Below, piece after piece: positions 45,376 to 57,514 of a DNA stretch of 64,000 nucleotides (positions are counted from its first letter, which is position 1; each line of letters opens with the position of its first letter). The position numbers and the translations under genes are program-made. Under the pieces are notes generated by a model. It was not told where the DNA came from. It was given only the letters and a program-made list of their open reading frames with translations, and did no database searches. This DNA is from Pleurodeles waltl (Eukaryota > Chordata > Amphibia > Caudata > Salamandridae), in contig NC_090439.1 of NCBI RefSeq assembly GCF_031143425.1, positions 638,787,465 through 638,851,464 on the forward strand, written 5' to 3'.

Positions 45376-45794
45376 AAGATTACGCCTGAAGTCTGTATCC
45401 AGAAATGAGCCTCACCAACAGCCACGAAAAGTCATTCCAGTACCATGTAACCCATCAACAGATTTGCCTCCGTTCTGATGTCCTGCATCAAATGGTTGAA
45501 GAGAGGACTGAAAGTTCCCCAACATTATCCAGGGGGAAGCAGAAATCATCTGGAAGTGCTACACCTGTAATTTGCCTCAGCTATATGGGGTCGAGGGGGT
45601 CAGACAAGCACCTGAGCCTCATTCCACACTCGGTGGTATGGCTGCAGGGCATTGCCAGGGAGGGCCCTCCAGTGAGAGTTGCCAGCTGCAAAGGCTGGGA
45701 GGTGTACAAACGTTGAGTGACCTCCGAAGCTGGTCCAGGCAGGACCATAGACATAATTTAAAGGTGTTTTTCCTGGATGAGCATAAACACTTCT

Positions 45795-45985
45795 CCCAGA
45801 TCACCAATGTGCAAGGTGTCTGCAATGACAAGGACCCTTTTAATATATGCCTTTCTCATTTCCTGGTGTAACACACGCCACCTTCATCTTCCGTGAGTTG
45901 GTGATTGCAGATCAATAGAGAAGGCACGATTATGGAGACATCATGGCCCTTGTTCAGTACAATAAACACATACATGTTCACTTCT
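45795..45985 (+). repeat. Direct repeat D, copy 2
   Basis: Matches 44645-44830 as described there, with clear divergence. The shared stretch may be the end of an unrecognised transposable element. Confidence 0.65.
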
Positions 45986-46274
45986 GACACAATGGTGTCA
46001 TAAGAGTATGCGAAACAACATAAATGAAGGCAGTTTACACTGCGTAAATGTTGTTTTTGTGACATATAAGGCAGGAAAACTAGCTTACAGTTCTATGTTT
46101 TCGTGACATGTAGGCATACAAGAAGAGGATGGCTAACCATAACACATCAATCAAGGGGTTCGGAAGTTGTGTCCACGCTCTTTGGGGTATCGTCTACATT
46201 CCTGGTTACACCACAGAGGCCCTGGTTTGGATCGGGATCTGGTTCTCCACCGTAAGGGAGCAGGTGGGTTAGGC

Positions 46275-46320
46275 GGCCCTGCAGTTTGTTGTTGTTGATT
46301 GATATAAAAGGAGCGCCACT
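46275..46320 (-). repeat. Probable L2-like LINE/SINE 3' tail
   Basis: The minus strand reads GGCGCTCCTTTTATATCAAT followed by CAACAACAACAA, resembling the conserved GCGCTTTATAAAT-type 3' end plus a short tandem tail of L2-group elements. Confidence 0.4.
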
Positions 46321-46429
46321 GGGTTCCGCAGGAGTGACCAGAAACCTATCAGTCAAGGCCTCAGATAGCTGCAGCCCCACATCATTTCACCTGGTCTTCC
46401 CCCGAATGCAGATGTTTTAAAATCTTTCT

Positions 46430-47450
46430 GAATAAATAAATCCTCCTATCAAAATGCTGGACTTCACCTAGCCATTCCTCCATGCAGGCATGGCTGCCCC
46501 TCCCTGCCCAGTGGATAATTAGCCAGTGGGTCGGTGTCTTGAAGCGGTCTTGACCTTGGTATTCTGTAAAACGAAAGTCTCATCTGGGGTACTGCAGGGA
46601 CTGGAAAGATGGAGACCGTAAATAATGAGGGCTGAATAGAATCCCACTAATCAACCCGTTTCACCTGAAGTACAGAATGTAAGCAATCTAAGTTAGGAAT
46701 GGGGAGAAAATCAGAAGGGAAGACCCATCAGAGATTGCATTAAGGTCAGGCACTGAATAATGACTGAGGATTTTCACATAACGACTGCTCAGTACTCTTT
46801 GAAAAAGAGCACAACGCCAATTTATATCTGTTTTCAAAATGTAAATATACAATAAATATTGTTTTGGCATTCATTAATAAATGTATCCCTTTCTCTGCGT
46901 GTTACACCTGCCAGCCTTAGGGTGGTCTCTCCCAAAATCTTTTGCCTTCACTCTCCTATTTTGCTGAATTAGTTTTTGATGGCCTTAGGACTCTGCAATG
47001 TACCACTGCTAACCAGTGCTAATTAGCATGTGATTACTCCGTGAAGCTGGGTGAAATTGGCTTAAACTGGATTGGCATATTTAATTTATTTACAACTCCC
47101 TTTTAGAGTGCAACATCATACACCCAGGGTCTGTAAATTAAATGCTACTACTGGGCCTGCAGCACTTATTGAACCACCCATTTTAGTAGCCTTTAAAACA
47201 TGCCCAAAGCTTGCCATTGCAGCCGGAATGCAGTTTTAAACTGCCAAATCATTTTGGCAATATAACATCCTTGCTAAGCATTAAGCCCCTTGTTAGACCT
47301 GACATGCTAAGGTAGTGGTGCCCCAGACCTTTTTGCTTTTTCTATGAGGCTTTGCTGATTCTCTATGAGTGGCCCTTAAGCACTTTCCCACTGTGTGTAC
47401 AGTGTGAAAGTGTGCTTGCCCTTCCTACCTCTGCTAGGAAGTGGTGCTTA
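46430..47450. other. Non-coding stretch
   Basis: Nothing recognised. Confidence 0.45.
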
Positions 47451-47545
47451 CCAGTATGTGCACACTTGCACATTGGTGTTTTTGTATATATACTGAGTCT
47501 GGTACAACTTTCCAGTATGTGCACACTTGCACATTAGGATTTTTA
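47451..47545. repeat. 61-bp duplication
   Basis: CCAGTATGTGCACACTTGCA starts at 47451 and 47512, with diverged sequence between. Confidence 0.8.
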
Positions 47546-47579
47546 GACTGAGCCTGACACAGCAGGCCTGTATGGGTGC

Positions 47580-48810
47580 TCTCAAAGCCTGTGTCCAGCC
47601 AGCCCCTACAGGGTTGTGCATGCACCAGAGCACATGTGCCCATCGAGTGAAGAATGCCCATATGTGTTTTCACTGCTATTGAGAACTGCTCTGCCCATAA
47701 GTTAATATGGGAGAAAGTTTATAATTAATCCTAGCTGTAATAGTGGATTGCAGTGGAGCAGCCTCATCATGTTTACTATCATTAGATTCCTAATGACAAA
47801 CCCTTTCCAATGACAAAGGTTGTTTTCCCACTAATACCTTGGAAATGCCACTTCTAGAAAGTGGGCATTTACATGTTCTAAAACCCCTTTTGTGTGCCTT
47901 TACAATTCAAGCTTAATTTCACTGGGGGATAACACATCTGTGCATTCCCCAGTGACAGCTATAAAACTTGGACATCCCAAACGACAGACCTCTGCCATTT
48001 GAGGGCCTGACAGGATAGATTGGAATCAGAATTTTTTACACTTGGCTTCTCGGAGCCAGGTCATGGCCCCATTAAAAATAAGGATGTACATTCTAGGGAT
48101 CTTTGGCAGATCAGACAGAAATTTTGAGAAGCCAGCTGTGGTTCAAAGGGGAACTTTTTGAACCACTCCCAACTTCAAAGGTCTACTTCAGTATAAGTAG
48201 GGGGACCACATTTCAGCAATTTAGTGATACACTTGCAGGAGCACAGGACGGTGTCCCCATACTGCGTGGTGCACACTGCCAAAGAAATTTGTTGTATACA
48301 GGAGTATTTACTATCCTGGGGAGGGATTGTGCACCCTTCCTGCATCATAACGGGTCTGGGCACACTGCTTGCTGCAATGTTACACTCTGAAGTTTGCTCT
48401 CAAAGGGCTTTGCATGGATGTCTCAATTACATCAAAGACCTCCTATCAGGGACCTACACTGTCTACTATGTCATCTGGAGAGTGGTGCCTTCCTATGCGT
48501 CCACTTCATCGGCTGGATTACACTTGATAGCAACGGTTTGAGCATTAAACTAAGTTCATCTAGAGACCAGATTTGCCTGGTGCAGGACCTACCAAGTACA
48601 GCCCACATTCAAGGAGTGTGGCCCTTTATCCTGGGGCCACATCATGCATAAGCATTTGGTTGACCGCATTTCTCTAGTGCGACCACCGACTGCATGCTTA
48701 TTGCGTGTGGTGTCCGAGTCACTGGTTGCAACCTTTGGAGGTAGGGGCGAACTCAGAGCAGTGCCGCATTGACACCTCAGGTGGTACCGCTGAACTGCCG
48801 CGTTTGTGTG
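47580..48810. other. Non-coding stretch
   Basis: Nothing firm. Loose relatives of the following 90-bp array unit may start near 48570 and 48672. Confidence 0.4.
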
Positions 48811-48819
48811 TGTGAACCA

Positions 48820-49370
48820 GATATGTCTGGTGCGGCTCAAGTCATCATGCACCAGACATTGTACCTTACTCCAGGGAGGCATGGCATTGGTAACTTTTTG
48901 TGTGCAGTGGGATTGTCTGGTGCGACTCAAGTCATCACTCACCGGATGTTGTGCCTCATTCCAGGGAGGCACAGCAGTGGTGAATTTTCATGTGCAGCAA
49001 GATTGTCTGTTGTGACTCCATTCACCATGCACAAGACGCTGCGCCTCATTTCCAGGAGGCATTGAATTGTTAACTTGTTGTATATAAGCAGTATTGTCTG
49101 GTGCTACTCAAGTCATCGCACACCAGATGTTGGGCCTCATCCTAGAGAGTCCCTGCATTGAGCATTTTGTGTCTGTGTTCGGAAGTGTCTGATGCAACGC
49201 AGGTCATCGTGCACCAGAGCTTGTGCCCATACCAGGAGGACTCGGAATTTGGTAAACTTTTTGTGTGCAACTGGGATGCCTGTGGTGGCCCAAGTCATCG
49301 TGCCCCAGACATAGTGCCTTCTATCCTGGGAGGTGGCAACTTGGTAACTATCTGTGAAGTGGAGTGTATG
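48820..49370 (+). repeat. ~90-bp tandem array (about six copies)
   Basis: TGTCTGGTGCGGCTCAAGTC and its variants start at 48824, 48914, 49004, 49095, 49186 and 49277 (periods 90, 90, 91, 91, 91). Each unit continues CACCAGACAT/CACCGGATGT, CCAGGGAGGC and a TTTTTGTGTGCA segment. Because 90 is a multiple of three, the first copies stay open for 98 codons (48769-49065), but this frame is a by-product and not a convincing protein. Confidence 0.85.
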
Positions 49371-50500
49371 GCTTGGCTGGGTGCCACTGTGAAACGCATG
49401 TCCCAAGGCTATCCTTCCCCTGTGCTGTGCAGACTGGGGCCCATGCTGCAAGGCCGGTGAGGAAACCCCCGGTGAAACTTCACGAGTGAGGACCAAACCT
49501 CTATTTACCGACTGTTGCCTGATCAACCATTCTCTCCTTCTTCCCCAATGCATTTGCCCCAGGATCTTGACTAAGTGTAAAAAACGGTCACGAACGGTGT
49601 AGTATCTGGGGAAAAGTTGCTTCTTTTCTGACTCTGAGAGAGGGGCACAATTTGGTTGGAGGTTGGAGTAAAGTTTGGGTCCAAGAGGGTCTGCAAGCTC
49701 ATTTCCACCTCACCTGCCGGTTGTCAGAGAACTGCATTAGGTTGCTGGACGCAAGTGTGTGCTAAGGCATATAGACAAGCGTGGCTGACATCAGTGGCAC
49801 CGCATAGTGGTGCAGAGTGAGTATGTGGCAGTAAGTGTCTGGGATTGATTTCACTATAGGCAACTATTGTGATGACAATGATGTTTATTAGTGCGGACTA
49901 GGACGTGGAGCTATTTCAAAAGTGCTAAAGTTTCTGTATGTATACATTGCTGCTATCGTTGGAAACCCGGATGCATCATACAAATGTTTTACATTGAATT
50001 GGGTGATAGTTGGAATGGGTCTTGTGGTGCCAATGTGGTAGTACCGCATGTGGGTGTGGGAAGGGAAACTATTATTTATCTCACATGTACATACTGCTGA
50101 TCTTGTACTATTAGTGATATTTCTAAATTTGATTTACGCCCAGATTTACATGATGTTCATGTCGTGTTAATTCATGTGTGTGTTGAATATAAACTTTATT
50201 TACATACACCTCGTGTGAAGTCTTGTTTGTGAGGCTCAGTGTACTTATTCTGTGGTCGTGCTGTGCCAATGCTTTACACATTGCCTCTGTCATAAGCCTG
50301 ACTGCTCTGTGCCAAGCTACACAACGATGAGCACAGGTTATACAGTGAATGTAATCACCCACCCCTGATGAGGGTATGATTCGCTGTGCCTGAATGAGCC
50401 ATCAACTGTCAGGATGAGGGAGCAGAGCTGGGCACAGCCCCACTTGCACATGAATAGGCTGTACCTTGCGTTCTCAAAAAACACTTGTCACGCCTGTATT
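49370..50500. other. Non-coding stretch
   Basis: Nothing recognised. Confidence 0.45.
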
Positions 50501-50990
50501 CTTCATGCAAACACCCAGGAGCCGGGGCAGGGGAAGAAGGAAAATTCAAGCACTTCAAAGGGAATTCTCTAGAAACAGCTACTTCAATTTAGGCACTTGG
50601 TATTAAAATAGGACCCTCTCCCCGACCCTTCATATCACTTCTAGACCTCTGGAATACTCAGAAGAAGAACTGCCCTGCTGCTCTGCTGCAAGAAGGACTA
50701 CTTTGCTGCACCTGGAAGGTCTGCTTTGCAGCCTGGAGCCTGCATTGAACCCTCAGAGGACTGCCCTGCAGTTGAACCCTGTTCTGCTGCTTGAATGCTG
50801 GACTACCAGAGTGTCTCCAAGGGCTAGTTGGCTGGCCTCCTGATCAGAGCCTCAGGCACAGAAAAAGCTCCAACCATCTTGAATCTGCACTTGTACCCAG
50901 CCTGAGTGAGACCTTACCCCACAAAGAGTCCCTCAAGTCCTGGGCCCATGGTGGTGGTGTGAAAGGTGTTCGGATACCCAAATTCTAAAT
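50500..50990. repeat. Probable dispersed repeat of unknown class
   Basis: CTGCCCTGCTGCTCTGCTGC then AAGAAGGACTACTTTGCTGC and similar CTGC-rich phrases recur (50660-50800). I remember comparable sequence from salamander repeats. Class and boundaries not resolved. Confidence 0.3.
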
Positions 50991-52560
50991 CTTGGGACTT
51001 TAAATATTTTGGGCAAATAGCTGTGAGAGCTGAGAGGAAACGGGGGCCAACCTGCTCATTTATCGACCCAACATGCATTGCCATTCAGCCTCCCGCTACT
51101 TTCTTCTCTGCATCAGCAAATCCTGTTCAGCAGTCCTTCACCAAAGGGGTAGCAAGCCTCATGGAACTCTCATCAACTACAGTATCTAGCTTTGTCCTAC
51201 TGGACATTTTCGACTTCTGAAAAAAATGATACCTCTTCCTCAGACACCCCTTGCAGCCTTGCCTCTCTGGAATGTTACCTCTCAGAGACTTTTTGTCTAC
51301 ATTTCTTCTAAGTCCGAAGATAAGTGTTGACTGTTCTCAATCCACTTTTTGTATCCAACTGGCTCTCAATGGTGGTCAGCCATATTTTTTTACTTTGAGC
51401 CAGTCTTGTGCGACTAGATGACTGCAGTTGGCGCGTTGATTTTTTAGGCACTAGTTTGTACCTTAAGATTTAAAAAATCATATGTCTGGTTCTACTGATT
51501 GGATTTTGGGTGAGACAGCTGAGACAATGTCCTGAAAGAGCACGCTGTTCACTCTTGAGATTGCTGTTACTCAAAGTAGCAGGGCAAAAAGTCAACATTT
51601 TAATTTCAAAATACATAAAATCAAATGACTTGGTGACTGCTCTTTGGACAAGGGACATTCATGATAACAAAGACAGTTGTCCAACACAAGAACAGTTAGC
51701 TGCAATACTGTGCTAGAACTGGGCCCAGTGATATTGAACCCTGACTTGTTTTACCTGCCATACAAATGATGATTGGTGTGTGGACAATCCCTTTGATGGT
51801 GTTTCCTCCCTCAAACTGAGGGAAAAAGGGTGTTCAGATACCTTGACTTAGAAGATTCAGCCATTGGTGAAAGGTAAATAGAAGTACATGTAGAATACAA
51901 TACAAGGCAGAATATTTGCACTCAGAAATATCGTCGACTACCGTAAAGACCTGAATCCTGACACATTGATGAAATTACTAAAGTCCTGCCCGAACAATAC
52001 TAGTGTCATACCCGTGTTTGTTGCTGAAATTGTACACTGTGCATGAATTCATGAACCTCGGGCTAGATACCTACCAGGGCACTGGAGGACACTAGTGTTA
52101 TAGCCTGCACGCAATGGGAAGCATGACTCAACATGGTGAGTGAGCCATGAGGATAGGCAATATGGTGTAGCCAGACAAACCCAGCAGCAACTGTCATTGA
52201 TATTCAGCGATCATCATGGTGGTGGAGATAGGCTGACAATTTTGCCTTTGAAGTGGGAAGGTTCAGTGGAGCATTGCTATGTTTTTATGGTTTGTAAGAG
52301 GTTATGAAATGCTTTCTACATGTTTTTATAGAGGTGTTTCTAGGAAATGTTTGTGGCTGAATTACTTTGAATGTATGTAAACATGATGGCGCTCGGGCAA
52401 TGTAGGGATTGACATTTCACTGTATCCTATAAAGTGTGTGAACCACAGGGGTATGCTTCAACGCTTCAAAAGAATCACACAGGAGCTGCCCTTGCCTTTG
52501 TTTTGTCATATAGTAGGTGGGAAGCTTTGGGGATAGAAAGACGGAAACAGAAAAAACGAG
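50990..52560. other. Non-coding stretch
   Basis: No coding or transposon signal recognised. Confidence 0.45.
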
Positions 52561-52561
52561 G

Positions 52562-52622
52562 GTGAGTGCCTTGAGACCCTCACGGGTGAGTAGCCGTGCT
52601 TTACAAATATTGATTGATTAGC
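52562..52622 (+). repeat. L2/RTE-like 3' tail
   Basis: GTGCCTTGAGACCCTCACGG, then TGCTTTACAAATATTGATTGATT. The pattern CGCCTTGAGACCC...GCGCTATAAAA plus a short tandem tail is the conserved 3' end of many L2-type LINEs and their SINEs. Confidence 0.55.
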
Positions 52623-52624
52623 AG

Positions 52625-53500
52625 GAAGGAAGAGCAGAAGGAACAAAGTAGGATGGAGCAAGAGAGGTCAGGGCGGCAGAAATAAAGCAGGGTGGAGGTG
52701 AAGTTGGGAGGACAAGTGCTAACAGTCTTAATGCCCATAAACCCTTAGCCATGAATTCTAACCCTTGTTTTACAACCATATATCAAGGCAGGCAACTAAC
52801 AGCTTTTAATGCCTGAAACCTCTAGAAATTACAATTGACTGAGACTTGAGACTCTAATATAATGCTAAAATCATATTCATCCAGGAACGATTAAGCCTAC
52901 ATTCTATGTGCCATACATCTCGCCCTGCTTATGCCCATGAAGTGAAAATCTGTTTCTGTCTGAAAAACAGTTTATTTGTGCTTGCAAAGCATCCTCTTGC
53001 ACCCTTAATTTAATTTTCTGCACGGCTGACGTCTGTGCTGATACATTTCGTATTTGCAAAACATACAGAAACACTCTCTGATATATACTGCCTTTGTAAG
53101 TAGTCAACTAATTCACTAAATACAGAAATGTGTACTCTGGACCCAAGAAGTCATTTTTATCTATTTTCTTTTCTTTTGGGTTTGTTTATTTTAATAGTGT
53201 CAAACAACAAAAACATAATTGAGATTCTTGAGCTTACCCTCCCACATCATCCTTAGATTCTCCACAATAAACATCTACCTACACATTAAGAAATATGTTA
53301 AACTAATCAAAGGAATATTTATTGAGGATGCATCCTAAAGTTAAAACCCTTAGCTACCCAGAAAGATGTTTAGATCCTTCAGGCATTACAGGTGAACAAA
53401 ATGAATTTTCAAAATAATTTCACAACCAAAAATGATCGATCTGATGTTTTTATTGTCAAAAACGATCTAAGCTTAATGAAACATCCCCCTAACGATCAAA
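52625..53500. other. Non-coding stretch
   Basis: Nothing recognised. Confidence 0.45.
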
Positions 53501-53503
53501 ACA

Positions 53504-53595
53504 CTTTACAACCTCATTGTCATGATAGCCCTTTCGGTATTCTCCAAAAGGAGACATTGTCATCTGATTCACATTTATAGTGGTGGCAATCAAGT
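53504..53595 (-). pseudogene. gag: DIRS gag fragment, second locus
   Basis: 53504-53559 closely matches 23385-23439 of the DIRS gag (CTTTACAACCTCATTGTCAT, then ATAGCCCTTTCGGTATTCTC). The minus frame reads PFGEYRKGYHDNEVVK. The sequence just to the right (to 53595) shows the uninterrupted continuation in a related copy and is thus an empty-site proxy for the Harbinger insertion point. Confidence 0.65.
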
Positions 53596-53599
53596 CTAA

Positions 53600-53766
53600 G
53601 GGCCTGGTTTAGATTCCGGCGGACAGGTTACTCCGTCACCAAGGTGATGGATATTCCGTCCACCGAAATATAAATCCCATACAAAAACGGGATTTATTGT
53701 TCAGTGGACGGGATAGCCTCACCGTTGTGAGGAGTAACCCATCCAACAAAATCTAAATCAGGCACT
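53600..53766. mobile_element. Palindromic MITE (~167 bp)
   Basis: Nearly whole-length inverted repeat: the left arm starts GGCCTGGTTTAGATT and the right arm reverse-complements to TGCCTGATTTAGATT. Further in, GGTTACTCC, CCGTCCAC and AAATCCC(A/G)T pair with the other arm. No coding. Inserted at the end of the DIRS gag fragment. Confidence 0.8.
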
Positions 53767-53769
53767 ATT

Positions 53770-54760
53770 TCCTTAAATATGAATGGAATTAGTCATCTGA
53801 TGAAAAGGGGAATGCATTGCCTATGATGTTAGTTGGAATCCCAAGATGAAAAAAATCCCCATTATTCACACTTTATCCATGTACAATTTTATTTTGTAAA
53901 TGACCCCCACCACCAAATCATCTGCCCCTGATTCTACACTTGCAACATAAACCCAGAGTCTATGGGGAGCCATTTGTAACATGAAATAAAATGTTTAAAA
54001 AAGTCCACCAGCCACCCACCCCACCATCTTCGATATACCCCCAACAAAAAAAATACCTTGTTTCCTGCCACCCACCTCCGTTGTCCTGTGAAAAAGCCCT
54101 CTGCCTAAATAGAAATGTAGAAAAAAATAAAAAAAACACCTGGTTTTCTGCCACCAATCCACACCATCCTAACTGCAATATAACTGCCTATCATCTTGCC
54201 CTCCATCCCCCCCACTCTCTGTGCCATTCCAAGACCCTTCCCCCAACCTAAAGCTGCACTCTCTTCCCTCACACTGAGACTGAAGAGCAAGCATCACACT
54301 GACAGCAGGCCTGCAATAGCGACTTGTAAGCATATTGCACATTATCAACTTCCTTCACACAGACACCCAATGAGAAGCTGATATCACATGGTGGAACAGA
54401 ACGTGAGTTGGAAACCCCTCCACAGAGTGGGGTTTCAGTTCATGTGTAGTAGGAGTGGCACTACCAAAGTCAATTACTTACTATTAATGCTGCTGACGAC
54501 ATCAATGGCAGACTGAGAAACCTTTTTTAGGTCTCGCCTAGGCAGCGCAGGCGCTGTCTCAATGAGACATGCTGTGTCTACTCGGTGGGTTACATCAATC
54601 CAATCTTTGTTGATTTGTCTGTTTGTGTGTTGTTTAAAAAAGCTTGCGTGTATGTGGCTAATCTGACTTTGTTGTCCCTCCTTTTGGTGTTTTGGTCACA
54701 GAGCAGTGACCCGTTACTTGTCTCCTTGCCTTTTGGCTATTTCAGGTAACGTGCATGTAC
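53770..54760. other. Non-coding stretch
   Basis: C/A-rich patch at 54000-54260. GTCTCGCCTAGGCAGCGCAG near 54532 is reminiscent of a salamander repeat, but no second copy lies in this window. Confidence 0.4.
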
Positions 54761-54764
54761 TCTT

Positions 54765-55025
54765 TTTTTAGTTGCTTTCTAACCAGCTTGTGTTTTGGTA
54801 ATGTTCAATTTTGTTAATTTTTTATTTTCTGTGCACACGTTTTTTGGTTAAAAAGGCTTTCGCTTGTTTTAAGTTGCCTTCCGACTAACCCGTGTTTTAG
54901 TAATGTTCCCTTTTGTTCCTTTCAATTTTCTGTGCACACGTTTTTGGGTTAACAAGGCTTTTGATTGTTTGTGTCGTTTTCAACCCAGCATGTGTTTTAG
55001 GAATTTTTGCCTTTGTTCCATTTTC
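54765..55025. repeat. ~100-bp tandem repeat (about 2.6 copies)
   Basis: CTTGTGTTTTGGTAATGTTC, CCGTGTTTTAGTAATGTTCC and CATGTGTTTTAGGAATTTTT lie about 100 bp apart, with TTTTCTGTGCACACGTTTTT and TTAAAAAGGCTTTCGCTTGT blocks in between. Confidence 0.8.
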
Positions 55026-55029
55026 ACTG

Positions 55030-55670
55030 TGAAGACCCGGCTCTCCCCTCCTCAGCCCCTTCCTCTGCAATCTGGCTGGACCTGCCCTCCCTCAGCATTG
55101 TTAAATATCAGCGTTGGCAGCTCTGTCTTGGGGTGCACTGTCATGCTGTGGGAGGCCCCTGGGGTCTACCCTAGGCTTGCCCTGCCACCCTTCGGGATAT
55201 CCCTCATCGACCCCCTAGGCATTGCCTCCTTCCTCACGCTTCATGCCAGGATCCATTTGGACCTATTCCAGTATACGTCTTGTTGGTAATGGAGCTGAGG
55301 CTCTTCAGCAGGGACCTGGTGTGTTGTGAGTGCACCCTGATGGAATGGGGGGTGCATATCGACACCATCACATTCGAGATCGGGGCGCTGTACAACATAC
55401 TGGATAAAGTGAAGTGAGAATGGGACGCATACAAAAAAAGGTGAGAGTCCTGGATATAGTGAAGAGCGTCTCAATCCACCCATGCGCTATCTATATGACA
55501 CTCTTTTGCTCAGTTATTTAAACCTAAGGATGGCTTCGGCTGCCCACACACAAACAATAAGATGCCACATCAAGTAGCTCCATTCAAGTCTTAACACCTT
55601 AACATAAAACAACTGCTCGTTTGAGGACTTCGATCTGACTGCCAGTTAAGAAAGTGTGTAAAGCAGGTTA
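55030..55670. other. Stretch without recognised feature
   Basis: GC-richer than its surroundings. The open frame at 54903-55289 (128 codons) crosses the tandem repeat and has no known motif. Confidence 0.35.
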
Positions 55671-56850
55671 TATTGCCGATGCCTGTGTTGTAGCCATCCT
55701 GTGTGAAGCATGTGTGTACTGCCACTGCTGCCTCTCATTCTGAGTGAGGAATGCTTTATCTGCTGCTACTTTTAATGTGGCTCCCATATTTGTGGAAATA
55801 AAACAGCACCGCCCATCACCCGATAAATTGGAAAGCATTCTACAATGCTGCTTCCTGTGTAGTAGCTGCCTTGTGTGAAGGAAGCCTGTACTGCCGTTAT
55901 GCCTGAAGAAAGCTTGCACCCCGTTCACATTTACATATCTTATGCATGTGAAAAGATGTACAGTTACTGCTTGTACTCAGCTTGCCTTCTGTGTGCAGGC
56001 AGCCTGCACAGCTGCTTCTTTTGCTGGAGCTATTTAGTGTGCAAGTGAAGCTTGCTGACAATGTCCCGCTGTGGAACAAGCTTGCACTGCTAATGTCCCG
56101 ACTGTATCTGTGTGTGTGAGGGAACTGCAGTTCTATTTCCTGTATTGTATCTCTTGGGAGTGGGCGCACTGAGCTTGCAGTACTGCTTCTGCTGTTATGT
56201 CTTCAGTAAATTTGCACTACTGATGTATGATGTAGTGTTAAGAATGTGTGCAAATCTTGCTCTTACACCTGCTGGCCTCTATCTATTTTGCCGCACGTGG
56301 GCCACTTTTGCACTGTAAAAATTGAAAAATATATTGGTGAGTGGAAATTATACTGCAGTAGCATGTTCTGTACTGTGTTCGGTATATGACTAAATTTACA
56401 GTACTTATCTGCTCATCCTGATCTGTGTGCTCTACACATGCATAGTGTCTGAGGGAAGCTGTTGTTGTTGCTCTTGTTCTATCTCTGTGGGAGGTAAGTT
56501 AGGGCCTAGTGCTGCCCACACTGTACTATTTTCAGTGAGAAGGACGCTTGCTCTGTACCGTGTGTGTGTGTGTACATGTTACCTGTATGGGGGCCACTTG
56601 CACAGCAGGTTACCACTGCTACTGTTCTCTGTAGGAGGGGGTTGTAAAGTGCCAGTGCTGTATCTATACTGCTCTTGAAGCATGCCTGCACCTCTGCTGT
56701 CTGTGCCCTATGTGTTTTATTTATGGTGGAAGTTTGCATTTATCTTAGTGCTAGGGAACCTTGCACTGCTGGTTACCCTGCTACTGATTTTTGTAGGAGG
56801 GGGTGTAAAGTGTCAGTACTGTACATCTACTGCTCTTGTTTAATTTATAT
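55670..56850. repeat. Degenerate tandem repeat region
   Basis: Variants of CTTGCACTGCTG, CTGTATCTATACTGCTCTTG and GTAGGAGGGGG recur irregularly. The clearest pair is 56598-56675 and 56762-56836 (GCAGGTTACCACTGCTACTG versus GCTGGTTACCCTGCTACTGA, both followed by GTAGGAGGGGG). Short Cys-rich frames here are by-products. Confidence 0.6.
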
Positions 56851-57134
56851 GGCCATAAAACTCATACTTCTACTGGAGAGGAAGGCTTTGTAAGCAACCA
56901 CTGGCACCATGATGTAACAAGTTGTAGAAAAAGAACTGACCACATCTGATGCACAGAGCCCTTCTGCCAGAAGTCTCTTAGTTCACCTGCTGCACACCAT
57001 AACTTCATTTTGATCTCAATCCACAAGATTTCGAGGGATCCAAGCCAGAACATGAGAGACTGCGTGGAATGTAGACAGTCACTCTCAGTCCCTGCTCCCC
57101 TGCAGTGCCCCCTAACCTATATTGCATAAACTTT

Positions 57135-57512
57135 GGCCCTAAGTGGAGGCAAGCTGCAGCTCTATGGGAGTGACATACATACAAGCACACACGCATTCAC
57201 ACAACTCAACATACATGCACTCACACATCCATACATGCACACTCATACAACACGCATCACTCACCCACATACACGCACGCACATACACCCCCTCCCCTGT
57301 GGGAGCACCCAACTTACCTGTTGTCAGGGGGTGCTCCGGCAGGAGACAAGAAGGAGCTCCGGCATGTTCACAATCAAATTTCTGCCATCCTTCTGGTGGA
57401 AATCCGGCTGTGGTCATAATATGGAGGATGGCTGATAGCCACGGCGACGGTCTTTTAGCAGCCGTCGCCGCGGCGTTAGGCGGTTTTTACCACCGGGGCC
57501 AAAATGTGCCCC
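57135..57512. mobile_element. Probable non-autonomous Harbinger-type element
   Basis: Starts near GGCCCTAAGTGGAGG, contains a CA-rich run (57175-57295), CCCCCTCCCCTGTGGGAGCA, CACCCAACTTACCTGTTGTC and ends in GC-rich palindromic sequence (CGGCGACGG...CCGTCGCCG, 57440-57470) before GGGGCCAAAATGTGCCCCTA. Composition and arrangement resemble newt Harbinger-derived elements; termini are imperfect. Confidence 0.4.
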
Positions 57513-57514
57513 TA

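Noticed and set aside
56427..56893. Cys-rich small frames resembling secreted peptides
   Set aside because: They follow the degenerate TGCTGT/CTGCT repeats and have no conserved start or signal sequence.
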